Of a stretch of DNA of 43,752 nt, positions 29,867 to 39,279 are shown piece by piece. The DNA is taken from IMG/VR virus record IMGVR_UViG_3300025225_000065, positions 1 to 43,752 of that record. One strand, written 5' to 3'. A program made the position numbers and the translations under genes. Below the pieces are notes generated by a model. That model did no database searches, was not told the origin of the DNA, and saw nothing but the letters and a program-made list of their open reading frames with translations. Source of the stretch: a virus. Within the stretch, counting starts at the first letter, position 1. Each line of letters begins with the position of its first letter.

Positions 29867-31633
29867 ATGTCTTTGCCAATTGATCGCACAAAACTAGCAA
29901 TTGCACAGGCAAATCAAACACCGGGGCTTGTGGCATCAGCGACAGCTAACATTAACGCGTTAACAAATGCGTACGACACGATTGACGAACTTAATGGCAA
30001 GGTCGATACGCACGCCCAGGCGTCTGTATTGCCTCATCCTGACGGCAGCGTAACGACGGCTAAGATTGCAAATGGTGCAGTAACTAACATAAAGCTGGCG
30101 ACTGGCGCGGTAACCACAGACAAAATAGCGGATCTAGCAGTAACCACGCCTAAGATTGCATCAAAGGCGGTCACTGAGAGCAAGATGGATGATGCTTCCG
30201 TATCACGAAGGACAATCGTTACTGGAGCAGTAGGCGCGATGGAGCTTGACCCGTCGCTATTACAGCAGTACGGGACAGCGGCAACAAACGCGAAGTTTCA
30301 GTTGATTGATACGCAGTTTGTGCAACGTGGAGTAAACGTAAAATCCATGCCTGCGCCGTTTGTGTCTGCAAAAGGTGACGATTCAGTAGACGATTCCTCT
30401 GCACTCAATGCTGCGTTTGCGAATTTTTCACATGTAATTATACCGGAAGGGACATACCGAATTGATTCTACTCTCACTATCAGTAACACAGTCACCATTG
30501 AAGGCGTGTATGGCAAAACATTAATAAAAAACTACGGGCCAAGCAGCGCCTTCCAGTTAAAAACGAAGTGCGAAATTTATGGGATACTTCAAACCGCAGT
30601 CGTAAACGGGAGCAGCCAGCACGGGATATTGATATCCGCAAGCCATTGCATAATCAAGGATTGTGAGTTTCAGGGTAATGGCGGGTATGGAATTAAATTT
30701 GACCCGACCGTGCATGTGGTGAATGCCAGCGTTTCCAATACCACCATTTTTGCAAATCAGCTTGGCGGCGTGTATTGTGTGACCAATGTAACCTACCAGA
30801 AAACCGCTATCCATTTTGACGCTTGTTATGTCGTCAGCAATGGCAGTCAAACCGATCCCACCATTGCACAAACAACTGGAGGTCATGGCTTCGAGCTGGG
30901 GGCGTGTTTGGGTGTAAGTGTAACGAATACTGTATGTGAGTATAACAAGGGATGCGGAATTTACATTGCTGAAGAAGGCATATATGGTGTATTTAACGTA
31001 GTTGTGACGGGTTGCTATTTTGAAGGGAATAGACGCGCAAATATCCATCTTAATAATATGAATGCTACGCTTGCATACAAAGGGATACTGATAAAGGCTA
31101 ACTACTATTCGGTTTATCCGGCAGTCGGCCCAACTTACTACACAAATTCCCTTTTGCCGACGAGCATGAGAACGATTGTGCAAAATGAAAGCTATGTCAC
31201 AGAAAGCATGATCGACGAAAAAGCATTCGGTTTTCAAAGTTACAATAACGTGTCAATCGACACCGCTGGCGTATTCAACGGTCCGCAAGTAAGGTCAACC
31301 ACATATGCGGGAAGGTCGGGAGATACACAAGGCAAATTCGTCATTGGCACGGGTATAACAATAGATCGAGATATAAGCGACGCCGTTCCAACAGTTAAAA
31401 TAAGAAATATAAACGCATCCAATACAGGGAACATATTGGAATTGTATACGGGAACAGCTGACCAAGTATTTACATTCCCCAAAAGCGGTGATTTTTTCAA
31501 TGTGAAGTATATTAAAACTCCTGCAAGTGCAACCGCCACTGGTACTAGAGGAGATATTTGTTATGATGCAAATTATATTTATGTTTGCGTTGCTACAAAC
31601 ACATGGAAAAGGGCTGCTTTAAGTACGTGGTAA
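29867..31633 (+). CDS. Tail spike with pectate-lyase-like beta-helix
   Basis: 588 residues. About residues 55-112 are tandem repeats of roughly ten residues (TTAKIANGAV, TDKIADLAV, TPKIASKAV), a fibrous linker. From 'FVSAKGDDSVDDSSALNAAF...IIPEGTYRIDSTLTISNTVTIEG' the protein adopts the pectate-lyase-3 type right-handed beta-helix, with rungs such as 'HCIIKDCEFQGNGGYGIKF' and 'GVSVTNTVCEYNKGCGIYI'. Such spikes bind and often cut surface polysaccharide. A short C-terminal domain may trimerise it. The adjacent polysaccharide polymerase fits this receptor type. Confidence 0.85.
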   Translation: MSLPIDRTKLAIAQANQTPGLVASATANINALTNAYDTIDELNGKVDTHAQASVLPHPDGSVTTAKIANGAVTNIKLATGAVTTDKIADLAVTTPKIASKAVTESKMDDASVSRRTIVTGAVGAMELDPSLLQQYGTAATNAKFQLIDTQFVQRGVNVKSMPAPFVSAKGDDSVDDSSALNAAFANFSHVIIPEGTYRIDSTLTISNTVTIEGVYGKTLIKNYGPSSAFQLKTKCEIYGILQTAVVNGSSQHGILISASHCIIKDCEFQGNGGYGIKFDPTVHVVNASVSNTTIFANQLGGVYCVTNVTYQKTAIHFDACYVVSNGSQTDPTIAQTTGGHGFELGACLGVSVTNTVCEYNKGCGIYIAEEGIYGVFNVVVTGCYFEGNRRANIHLNNMNATLAYKGILIKANYYSVYPAVGPTYYTNSLLPTSMRTIVQNESYVTESMIDEKAFGFQSYNNVSIDTAGVFNGPQVRSTTYAGRSGDTQGKFVIGTGITIDRDISDAVPTVKIRNINASNTGNILELYTGTADQVFTFPKSGDFFNVKYIKTPASATATGTRGDICYDANYIYVCVATNTWKRAALSTW

Positions 31634-31647
31634 ATTGCTGAAACGAA

Positions 31648-31674
31648 AAACCCTGTCTAAAGACAGGGTTTTGA
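31648..31674. terminator. Bidirectional terminator between spike and polymerase genes
   Basis: AAAACCCTGTC / GACAGGGTTTT stem with a 4-base loop, with A-run on one side and T-run on the other. It serves the spike gene (plus) and the convergent polymerase gene (minus). Confidence 0.9.
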
Positions 31675-32796
31675 CTACCAAAAAAACTTATAAGGTGTGC
31701 CATTAAGTAAGTGTACGCCAATCAAGAAGTAGTAAGCCAAGGTTAGGCTGATTACCACAAACGTGACTAATAGTCGTATAGAAGCACCTTTAAATGAGGG
31801 GATAATTACATTAGGAATGAAGACGATCATGAAAATATAATAATAATTCGCTGCCCTCAATCCGATGTTGCTCACTGTATTAAAGATCATTAGCAGTACT
31901 GCGGTAGCAATTAGATTGTAGAGCAGCTTATTATTTGAATGTTTGTTGACGCTCCCTTTGTAGGTAAACATCCCTGCTATAAAGGTTAAAAACACGATAA
32001 GGAGTAAGGTATAGGCTCCTGTATTTGCAATCTCTAAACCCGGATGAAGGATTCTAGCAACAAAGCTTAAAATTTGGGTACGCAAAAAATACACAATTAC
32101 TAAAGCGCATGAATAAATGGCAAACACAAGTGGAGTAAACGTAATATTCACTAAGAAGTATGCCGGTACAAAGAATATGGCTGATTTGTGAAATAGCATT
32201 GCAAACGCAATTAAACCGAAAAACTTCCACTTCTTCCGCTCAACAATAAAGTCATATGAGAGTAACACCAACGAAAAAGCTATAGCTTGTCTCATTCCAC
32301 TGAAATAAAAGTTAAGGAAGCCTAAACTTATGAACAGGATCAGGGAAAGGAAAGGGATGGTTGAATGTCTTTTTACAAATTTGTATAAAGGGACAATCAT
32401 GATGAGATAAATAATGGCTGAATATGTAGTGAAATCGGTAGTAAATACCGTGATAATTTTGGTCAGAAAAATAAAACCACGTTCAAAGTTAAATACTAGA
32501 TGGTCAATGGACGTATTAAAAATATCTGCCCACCTAATATTAAACGCTGTAATATCAAATCCATTTTTGTATGCTGGTGTATCTGTCCCGACACTAACAT
32601 CTTTTAAGCTAAGTAAAAGGTAGATTTGAACAAACGGAAGAATGAGAAAAATTTTTGACCATTGTTTTTTATTAGCGTCAACGTTGTTCGTTTGTGATAT
32701 TAGATTCAATCTGCTTTTTGAGCGCATGTTGTTTACTGCCCAGTATATAAACCACCAATAAAATAAGAGTGCGATATTGAGGACGTATATCGACAT
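31675..32796 (-). CDS. EpsG/Wzy-like polysaccharide polymerase (lysogenic-conversion candidate)
   Basis: 373 residues from ATG 32796; AAGGAGG lies 13 bases upstream, slightly far. It is an integral membrane protein with about ten hydrophobic segments. 'LKDVSVGTDTPAYKNGF', 'ERGFIFLTKIITVF' and 'FYFSGMRQAIAFSLVLLSYDFI' are signatures of the EpsG family, which polymerises exopolysaccharide or O-unit chains at the membrane. It is on the opposite strand, strongly AT-rich, and boxed between terminators, all signs of an acquired moron. A TTGACA (minus strand, 32848-32853) could be its -35. It probably changes the host surface glycan and so phage adsorption. Confidence 0.85.
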   Translation of the reverse strand: MSIYVLNIALLFYWWFIYWAVNNMRSKSRLNLISQTNNVDANKKQWSKIFLILPFVQIYLLLSLKDVSVGTDTPAYKNGFDITAFNIRWADIFNTSIDHLVFNFERGFIFLTKIITVFTTDFTTYSAIIYLIMIVPLYKFVKRHSTIPFLSLILFISLGFLNFYFSGMRQAIAFSLVLLSYDFIVERKKWKFFGLIAFAMLFHKSAIFFVPAYFLVNITFTPLVFAIYSCALVIVYFLRTQILSFVARILHPGLEIANTGAYTLLLIVFLTFIAGMFTYKGSVNKHSNNKLLYNLIATAVLLMIFNTVSNIGLRAANYYYIFMIVFIPNVIIPSFKGASIRLLVTFVVISLTLAYYFLIGVHLLNGTPYKFFW

Positions 32797-32902
32797 AAAA
32801 CTTGTTATTCCTCCTTGAAGTTTCATGAAGATACATTGTACCTTACTTGTCAAATAAAGACTATATGTGTTTCACAGTTGGACCATACTACGCAGCAGTA
32901 GA

Positions 32903-32924
32903 CCTCGCCTCGGCGGGGTTTTTA
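32903..32924 (+). terminator. Terminator between polymerase and ejection-protein genes
   Basis: CCTCGC-CTCG-GCGGGG (one G-U pair) followed by TTTTTATT. With 31648-31674 it brackets the polymerase gene, as if that gene were inserted between late genes. Confidence 0.75.
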
Positions 32925-32945
32925 TTATTACAAAGAGGTGATCCC

Positions 32946-34532
32946 ATGGCAACGCCACTCAGCGCCGCGCAAGCGGCAGAGGTTAAACGCAAGGCATCGC
33001 AAGGCATTCCGCTAACCGACCAATCAAACGCGGCTGCAATGAGCCTGTACAACGCGTCAAAGCCTATGTCTGCGACGCAGGCAACAGGTGCTACAACTCA
33101 GGCAAAGCCTGCAACAACGAGTGCGGTTACGCCGATGTCAGCCACACAAGCAATCCCCACGACGCCAATCCTTAATGCGGCAACCAACACGACCGGCGTA
33201 GCGCCTGCCACTGGGTACGGTGGAGCTACATACGGCACATCAGGGGCGGTTAACGCGGGAATCTCAGCTAATGCCGCAAGACTTGCCTCCGATCCAACGT
33301 TTAAACAATCCGAGATTGACCGAACCAAAAGCGTTATCGCGGCATTGCAGGCAGAAGGGAAGGACACGTCCGCACAGACGAAATATCTTTATCAGAACCT
33401 TGGATACACCGATCCGCAGGTTCAGACGCCAAGTGTCGGACAGACTGACAACGGCGGATATTACCCGTCGATGACGCCTCAACAGATCCAGACAGAGGCA
33501 CAATATCAGACGGACAAGCAACGCGCAGACCTGCTCAACTCGGTTACGACGCAGCTTAACGCACTGAAGAACAATGCTGCATACTCGAAGCAACTAACCA
33601 ACGATAGCCGAGTCCTGGAGGATCAGCAGCTAAACCGTACGCTCAACCCATTCAGTGGCAAAACGAGCTATGACAAGGCACTCGTAGGCCGTCAGCGGTC
33701 CATTGATGATGCAACGATGCAGGCGAATCTGAACAACCAACTCGATGCCGTGCAGCAGGATCTTTATAACTTCGACAAGTTGGCTCCGGAGAAGCAACAG
33801 GCGACGATCAACGAGCTTACCCGGATTGAACGGCAATACGGCCTGGATGTAGGCGCACTGACAGGCTCCTTCGGCGGTCAACGTACACTGGCCGGCCAAC
33901 AATTCGACTGGGGCAAGACGGTTGATGAGGCGAATCTGACAGGCAACTTCAAGGGTCAGCAGACGCTTGCGGCACAAAATCAGAAGTTTAATCAGGATCT
34001 TGCGACCAAAAATTATGATCTCAATAACACGCAGGTCATGGCTGCACTCACGGGACGGCTACCAGACGGGACGAAGACGACGGCACAGCAACAACAAGAC
34101 CTCGCAAACCTCTGGACAGTGGCAGAACAGACCGGCACGATACCGGAAACATTGGCAACCATGTACGGTATCCCGAAGGGAACGCAGACGCAGGCGGCGA
34201 AACAGTTTGCGATTAATGCGAGCATGAACCAGCAGCAAATGAACAATCAAAACAGCCAGTTTTGGGCGAATTACAACCAAAACGATAGCCAATTCCAGCA
34301 AAGCCTTGCGAATAAAAACCAACCGGAGATTCCTACAGCCGAAAGTACGTCCAAATATACCGATTCAATGGTTCAGCGCGATCCTGACACAGGGGCAATC
34401 ACGAACGTCGACGCATTAAGAGCCGTCATCAACAATTACGGACTCGATGACTACAACAAATACCTGTTGTATCAGCGTTATGGAATGTGGCCGAAAGATG
34501 TTGCGCCGCCTGTGAAACCATCGGGAAACTGA
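32946..34532 (+). CDS. Internal virion / ejection protein, Gln/Asn-rich
   Basis: 528 residues from ATG 32946, preceded by AGAGGTGAT. Low-complexity Ala/Thr N-terminus with repeats of 'MSATQA', then a helical Gln/Asn-rich body (LNNQLDAVQQDLYNFDKLAP, repeated 'FGGQRTLAGQQFDWGKTVDEANLTG' / 'FKGQQTLAAQNQKFNQ'). This composition is typical of podovirus proteins ejected into the host. It ends at TCG GGA AAC TGA, where a -1 frameshift would add a transglycosylase domain of about 128 residues (see 34523-34558). Function inferred from composition and neighbours. Confidence 0.65.
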   Translation: MATPLSAAQAAEVKRKASQGIPLTDQSNAAAMSLYNASKPMSATQATGATTQAKPATTSAVTPMSATQAIPTTPILNAATNTTGVAPATGYGGATYGTSGAVNAGISANAARLASDPTFKQSEIDRTKSVIAALQAEGKDTSAQTKYLYQNLGYTDPQVQTPSVGQTDNGGYYPSMTPQQIQTEAQYQTDKQRADLLNSVTTQLNALKNNAAYSKQLTNDSRVLEDQQLNRTLNPFSGKTSYDKALVGRQRSIDDATMQANLNNQLDAVQQDLYNFDKLAPEKQQATINELTRIERQYGLDVGALTGSFGGQRTLAGQQFDWGKTVDEANLTGNFKGQQTLAAQNQKFNQDLATKNYDLNNTQVMAALTGRLPDGTKTTAQQQQDLANLWTVAEQTGTIPETLATMYGIPKGTQTQAAKQFAINASMNQQQMNNQNSQFWANYNQNDSQFQQSLANKNQPEIPTAESTSKYTDSMVQRDPDTGAITNVDALRAVINNYGLDDYNKYLLYQRYGMWPKDVAPPVKPSGN

Positions 34533-34915
34533 GTAGCCCCTCTAGCGGCGGAGGGGCTTATACCAATTACTACAAGGCTGCGAAAGATGCAAAAGCGAAC
34601 CCGAAGAATTACGCCGTAGCTTCGGGAGCTATTAAAGCAGCTGTTGCAGACGGTGGGTATGATGAGTCGTGGATTAGAGACGCAGAGGAACTGGTCGCTC
34701 GAGAGTCGAGTTTTAACCCAGAAGCAGCAAACCCCAAGTCATCGGCTAAGGGGTTATTTCAGTTTTTGGACTCGACTCGTAAGAACTACGGCGGATCAAA
34801 AGTCGATTGGTCTGATCCATACCAACAGGCGGTCGCTGGACTTAAGTACATCAAAGATCGATATGGCTCGCCAGCAAAAGCCCTCGCCTTCTGGGATAAG
34901 AACGGCTACTACTAA
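34487..34915 (+). CDS. Lytic transglycosylase domain (SLT), probably made by -1 frameshift
   Basis: The frame is open from 34487, but no ribosome site precedes any start codon; entry is probably at 34529 by frameshift from the upstream gene, giving a 656-residue fusion. The SLT core is 'WIRDAEELVARESSFNPEAANPKSSAKGLFQFLDSTRKNYGG', with the catalytic Glu in ARESSFN. 'SDPYQQAVAGLKYIKDRYGSPAKALAFWDKNGYY' completes the fold. Virion transglycosylases open the peptidoglycan for DNA entry, as in T7 gp16. Confidence 0.85.
   Translation: MAERCCAACETIGKLSSPSSGGGAYTNYYKAAKDAKANPKNYAVASGAIKAAVADGGYDESWIRDAEELVARESSFNPEAANPKSSAKGLFQFLDSTRKNYGGSKVDWSDPYQQAVAGLKYIKDRYGSPAKALAFWDKNGYY
34523..34558 (+). promoter_or_regulatory. 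Programmed -1 ribosomal frameshift signal
   Basis: The heptamer G GGA AAC (34523-34529) is in the correct zero-frame phase, immediately followed by the TGA stop. Five bases on is a perfect 8-bp stem AGCCCCTC / GAGGGGCT (34535-34542 / 34551-34558) with an 8-base loop. Slippage to -1 reads GGG AAA CTG AGT and enters the transglycosylase frame. It meets all textbook criteria: X XXY YYZ, spacer, stimulatory stem. Confidence 0.8.
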
Positions 34916-34929
34916 AAGGATGGTGCGAT

Positions 34930-37900
34930 ATGAGGACTGCGGAAGATTTTTTCAAACAAGAGCAGGAACTTATCGGGGGGACGAAGGCTTCCGCAGTCCA
35001 ATCTTCGTCATCTTCTACGAAGAAACGATCGGCTGAAGACTTTTTCAAAGAAGAACGGATCAAGGCAGGCTTAGAGAAGCCGGAGACGACCACTGTTAAT
35101 TCAGAGGTTGCTCCTGTATCTACTAACAGCGTCGTACGCAAACCGGTCGAACTGCCGACAATGGGCCTTACGAAGATCCAGCAGGACCAGAAAGCAGCGC
35201 AAGAAGGCAACGACATTGTGACTCTTCCCCATGAAGTTCAGAAACTTGTGACGCCAAATACGAGTCCTCGTCAGCCCTATCAGAATCCCGAATCCGACAA
35301 GATGAAGCAGACGCTGACGGACGTTAAGGCGATTGTGCCGGGCGTCAACGTTAATCGCGATCTTCTGGATCAGATCGGTAATCGGAGCAGCAACAAGGCC
35401 GTTGCGTTCCTCCAAGACGTTAAGAAGGCACACGACAGCGCAATCAAGGGCATCGGGAACTTCATCGACAAGGGATATCAGGTGGCAGGTCAGATTGCAG
35501 GCGGTGTGACGGGCCTGTCACCTGCCAAGGCTAAGGAAATCGGCGAAGGGATGGGGTTACAGGCTCCATCCTTTGTCACGTCTAGTCCTGTATTCCAAGA
35601 ACCGCAGGACAAAGCGACGAAAGTAGCCGGTAAGATCGGCGAGTTCTACGGCATGGCTCTTCCTGGTGAACTGGCGGAACGTCTTGTAGCTAAATCGATC
35701 GGCAAGAACATCACGAATAAGGCGTTGCAGACAGCCGTCCGAGGCGCTGCGGCAGGCGCAGCAAGCACGGCACCACAGGACGCAGTAAAGGTCGCTACGG
35801 GGCAGGAAAGCACGTCAGACGCATTGCTGAACACTGGCCTAAACGCAGGCATTGGTGCTGTTGCCGGTCCTGCATTGATGGGTATCGGTTCTCTCGTTCG
35901 CAAGGTAGGCGAGAATGCGTCCAAACGCATCGTGGAGAAAACGATTAAAGCAACACAATCGCTTGATGAGGTTGGCAAGGAAGCGAACCTTGTTAACGGA
36001 GCGAAGCAAAGCATCGTGGACATTGACGAGCAAATTGGCAACCTGAGCCGTAGTAATCCGAACTATGCGCAGGAACTAGAGGCACTGACCAATGACCGGA
36101 ACGCGACGATCAGCTATGTGCGAGGATTCGAACCGGACTTTGATGCTTCGCCGGTGACTGCTTCTAGGGTTTCCGGAGTCTCGTCTCCATCTGTCACGAC
36201 GGAAGAACCTGTTCAGATTGCTACAACGGCAAAGGTTGCCACACAGAAAGCGCAGCCACTAGCAAATGCCAATCCAAGCACAGCGGAACGCGGATTCATC
36301 CGTTCGCTCGAGGAATCGAATCAACTGGATGTGCCCACTGCCGTCGGACTTTCAAACTCAAAGAAGCGCAATTTTGACAGGATTACAAATGAAGAATCTG
36401 TAGCGATGGCGAATAATCGCATTACAAACGACATCGACAAAGCCGAGTCTTTCGTACTGGGAACCGGCAGGCCAACGGCAGAGAAGACAGCGACGGGTAT
36501 TCGCCTTATTCAAGAACTACAGAAGCGCGGACAGACGGAACGGGCCGTCACGGTCGCTGAAAAGATGGCTAAGCAGCTTACCGAGGCCGGCCAAGCCGTT
36601 CAAGCCGCCTCCATCCTTGATCGCCTCTCTCCAGAGGGTGTGCTGATACGTGCTCAGCGCAAAATACAGGCGATTAACGAGACGCTTCCAAAGAATGCAG
36701 AAGACTTGAAGCTCAGCACCAAGGATGCCGACAAGCTCCAAGAAGCCGCGAAAATAATCGTAAAGTCAGCGGACGACAAAGACCGTGCCGCCGCAGTAGC
36801 GCGCCTTATGGACCGCGTGAAGGATGGTCAAAAGCTGATGCCAGAGGAACGGCAAACGTTGAAGGAGTTCCTTGACGACCTGAAGACGCTGCAGAAGAAC
36901 AACAGGCCAGAGAAGCCTCCGAAACCATCTCGCGAAGAACTATCGGCAGCTCGCAAGCGTGATAAGTTGGTCAGTCACCTTGAGGAAGAGGCCGCTAAAG
37001 CCCGTGCTATTTGGCAGGCAAAGCGTAACCTCGGATTCGCAGCAAAACTGGATGAGCCTGATCTCGTTCTACTGGCTCGTATGACGGCTCCTTATATCGT
37101 TAAAGGCGCGGTCAAAATTGCCGATTTCACGGAAAAGTTGGTCAGCGAGTTTGGCGAATCTGTGCGCGGATCTGCTCAGGATATCTACGACAGGGCTGTA
37201 CAGATCAACGGCAAGGGGATCACGCGCCGAGAGCTGGCAAACGTCGAGCGAATCGCCGAAAACTTCATCAAGGGCAAGAACCTTGAAGCGAACGACGCCA
37301 ATTTCATCCGCAGTATGGCAAACAAAGTAGCCAATCTGAGCGGTGACGCTCGCCGTCAGGCATCGCAGGACCTGCAAGAGGTACTAAACGGCTATGAGCG
37401 TATAGGGATCGGCAGAAAGCTTTCTACGGCCCAATACATTGCGATGCTGCTTAACCCTTTGACACAGGTTCGCAATATCGTCGGTAACGAACTGCTGTAC
37501 CGTCTCGAACGCCTAAACCGTATTATCGCAACGCCGGTCGATATCGTCGCATCGAAGGTTACAGGAGGCCCGAGGACAGTCACCTTCCGTAACGGATGGG
37601 GCAGCTATTTTAGCCAAGCTCAGGACTATTGGGGAAGCCTTGGAGAAGGTCTTAAAGCTGGATGGCGCGGCGTCGATCCTGAGGGTGTTCAATCCAAGTA
37701 TGATATCGGCAGTCTGGCATTCTCTCCGAATAACCCGTTAACCTACTTAGAGAAGACACTAGGCGCGGCTCTCAAAGGCTTCGATTATGCTTCCTACCAA
37801 CGCGCCGTCAAGCGTAGACTTAGCGAAATGGCGTACTTGGATGCGATCAACAAGGGTGTAAAGGGCAAAGATAACGTCCGGGCGCACATGGAAACGTTCA

Positions 37901-39249
37901 TGACGAACATGGACGACATGACGGAGAAGCTTGCGAAGGACTACGGCGAATACGTCACGCTGCAGAATGACAGCATCTTGTCGCAGAAACTGAGCGGATT
38001 CAAGCGCGGCGCGAACAAAATTAGCACGTTCGGCCTGACCTCGGACTTCGGTGCAGGCAACCTGATCTTGCCGTTCGCTAAAACGCCTGCTAATCTGCTG
38101 CTTCGCGCTATGGACTACTCGCCTATCGGTATCGGTAAGGCGCTGTATCAGCTCAATGACGTGCTGAGAGCGAGGGAAACTGACCTCACTAGGGCCGACG
38201 TCATCCAATCAGTGACACGGGCGCTTATGGGTACCGGGTTCGGGGCTGTTGCTTACTGGCTTGCGGACAAGGGTGCGCTGACCGGTTCGCTCGACAAGGA
38301 CATTGACGTCCGCAACCTTCAACGGCTGTCGGGACAAACTGACTTCCAGATAAACGGCTCAGCAATCGTCCGTATGCTTGAGGCAGTAGCCAGCGGCGGT
38401 GACATTGACGCAGCAGCCAAGATGAAGCCAGGAGATACTTTATGGGCCTATTCGTGGGCGCAACCGACGTCGGCACCTATGGCGATCGGTTCGAATATCG
38501 CTCAGTCTGTGAAGGACGACAAAGGCGCTCTCAGCGTCGCTGGAGACGCAGCATGGGGCGGACTGAACACACTGCTTGATAGTTCGGTCCTGTCGGGTAT
38601 TCAGGAGGCATTTAAGACCAGTCCGGGCGAAGACAATACATGGAAATCGGTCATTACGAACCTCGTCAAACAGGTTCCGGGCATGTACAATCCATCGATT
38701 GTGCGCCAAATCAATTTGATGTTCGACGACAAGGTGCGCGAGACATACGATCCTGATGCATTGACGAAGACAATTAACCCGACGCGAGCGAATATCCCTT
38801 ACTTCGCTCAGCAGCTACCGCAGCGTGTAAGCACGCTAGGACAGCCGCAAACGAAGCTTAATTCGTTCGTTGACGTGTTCCTAAGTCCGTCTCAGCGTAG
38901 CGTCTACAAGCCCACGGCAGAGGCACAGTTTGTTATTGACCTGCTTAAGGAAACTGGGGATAGTTCGCTTGCGCCGCGTACTGTAGCTAAGTACCTGAAA
39001 GGGACAGACAAACTCACGGGCGTGGAAAAGAAGGTCAATCTAACGCCGGAGCAATACGTCAAATATCAAACGCTTGTCGGACAGGATCTGGTCAAACGGA
39101 TTCAAAAGATCAATCCGGCGCTGTCCACTGAAAAGAAGGCAGAAAAGCTGATGAAGGCCCTTAACGATTCCGGGGAATATGGCCGAAATATCATGAAGAA
39201 AGAAGTCGGTTTGAAGACGCCGGCCAAGAAGTTCAGCACAGGATTTTAA
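34930..39249 (+). CDS. Giant internal virion / ejection protein (1439 aa)
   Basis: ATG after AAAGGATGG. Two N-terminal copies of R(T/S)AEDFFK-x-E (residues 2-11 and 33-42) look like docking repeats. Gly/Ala-rich hydrophobic segments occur at about 270-325 and near 1095-1120 ('ALMGTGFGAVAYWLADKGAL'), and an amphipathic helical stretch near 835-880. The rest is helical and charged. No tape-measure repeat pattern and no tail chaperones nearby, so I favour an ejected protein that forms or lines the DNA-delivery channel. It is the largest gene in the element. No enzyme motif is recognised. Confidence 0.65.
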   Translation: MRTAEDFFKQEQELIGGTKASAVQSSSSSTKKRSAEDFFKEERIKAGLEKPETTTVNSEVAPVSTNSVVRKPVELPTMGLTKIQQDQKAAQEGNDIVTLPHEVQKLVTPNTSPRQPYQNPESDKMKQTLTDVKAIVPGVNVNRDLLDQIGNRSSNKAVAFLQDVKKAHDSAIKGIGNFIDKGYQVAGQIAGGVTGLSPAKAKEIGEGMGLQAPSFVTSSPVFQEPQDKATKVAGKIGEFYGMALPGELAERLVAKSIGKNITNKALQTAVRGAAAGAASTAPQDAVKVATGQESTSDALLNTGLNAGIGAVAGPALMGIGSLVRKVGENASKRIVEKTIKATQSLDEVGKEANLVNGAKQSIVDIDEQIGNLSRSNPNYAQELEALTNDRNATISYVRGFEPDFDASPVTASRVSGVSSPSVTTEEPVQIATTAKVATQKAQPLANANPSTAERGFIRSLEESNQLDVPTAVGLSNSKKRNFDRITNEESVAMANNRITNDIDKAESFVLGTGRPTAEKTATGIRLIQELQKRGQTERAVTVAEKMAKQLTEAGQAVQAASILDRLSPEGVLIRAQRKIQAINETLPKNAEDLKLSTKDADKLQEAAKIIVKSADDKDRAAAVARLMDRVKDGQKLMPEERQTLKEFLDDLKTLQKNNRPEKPPKPSREELSAARKRDKLVSHLEEEAAKARAIWQAKRNLGFAAKLDEPDLVLLARMTAPYIVKGAVKIADFTEKLVSEFGESVRGSAQDIYDRAVQINGKGITRRELANVERIAENFIKGKNLEANDANFIRSMANKVANLSGDARRQASQDLQEVLNGYERIGIGRKLSTAQYIAMLLNPLTQVRNIVGNELLYRLERLNRIIATPVDIVASKVTGGPRTVTFRNGWGSYFSQAQDYWGSLGEGLKAGWRGVDPEGVQSKYDIGSLAFSPNNPLTYLEKTLGAALKGFDYASYQRAVKRRLSEMAYLDAINKGVKGKDNVRAHMETFMTNMDDMTEKLAKDYGEYVTLQNDSILSQKLSGFKRGANKISTFGLTSDFGAGNLILPFAKTPANLLLRAMDYSPIGIGKALYQLNDVLRARETDLTRADVIQSVTRALMGTGFGAVAYWLADKGALTGSLDKDIDVRNLQRLSGQTDFQINGSAIVRMLEAVASGGDIDAAAKMKPGDTLWAYSWAQPTSAPMAIGSNIAQSVKDDKGALSVAGDAAWGGLNTLLDSSVLSGIQEAFKTSPGEDNTWKSVITNLVKQVPGMYNPSIVRQINLMFDDKVRETYDPDALTKTINPTRANIPYFAQQLPQRVSTLGQPQTKLNSFVDVFLSPSQRSVYKPTAEAQFVIDLLKETGDSSLAPRTVAKYLKGTDKLTGVEKKVNLTPEQYVKYQTLVGQDLVKRIQKINPALSTEKKAEKLMKALNDSGEYGRNIMKKEVGLKTPAKKFSTGF

Positions 39250-39279
39250 GGAGGTGGTCCACTTCTGAATACCGATCAC

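Noticed and set aside
34535-34558. Terminator after the 528-residue protein
   Set aside because: The stem has no T-run after it and its spacing to the slippery heptamer fits a frameshift stimulator better.
34930-39249. Tape-measure protein
   Set aside because: No tail chaperone frameshift pair, no tube gene and no long uniform helical repeat; neighbours fit a short-tailed virion.
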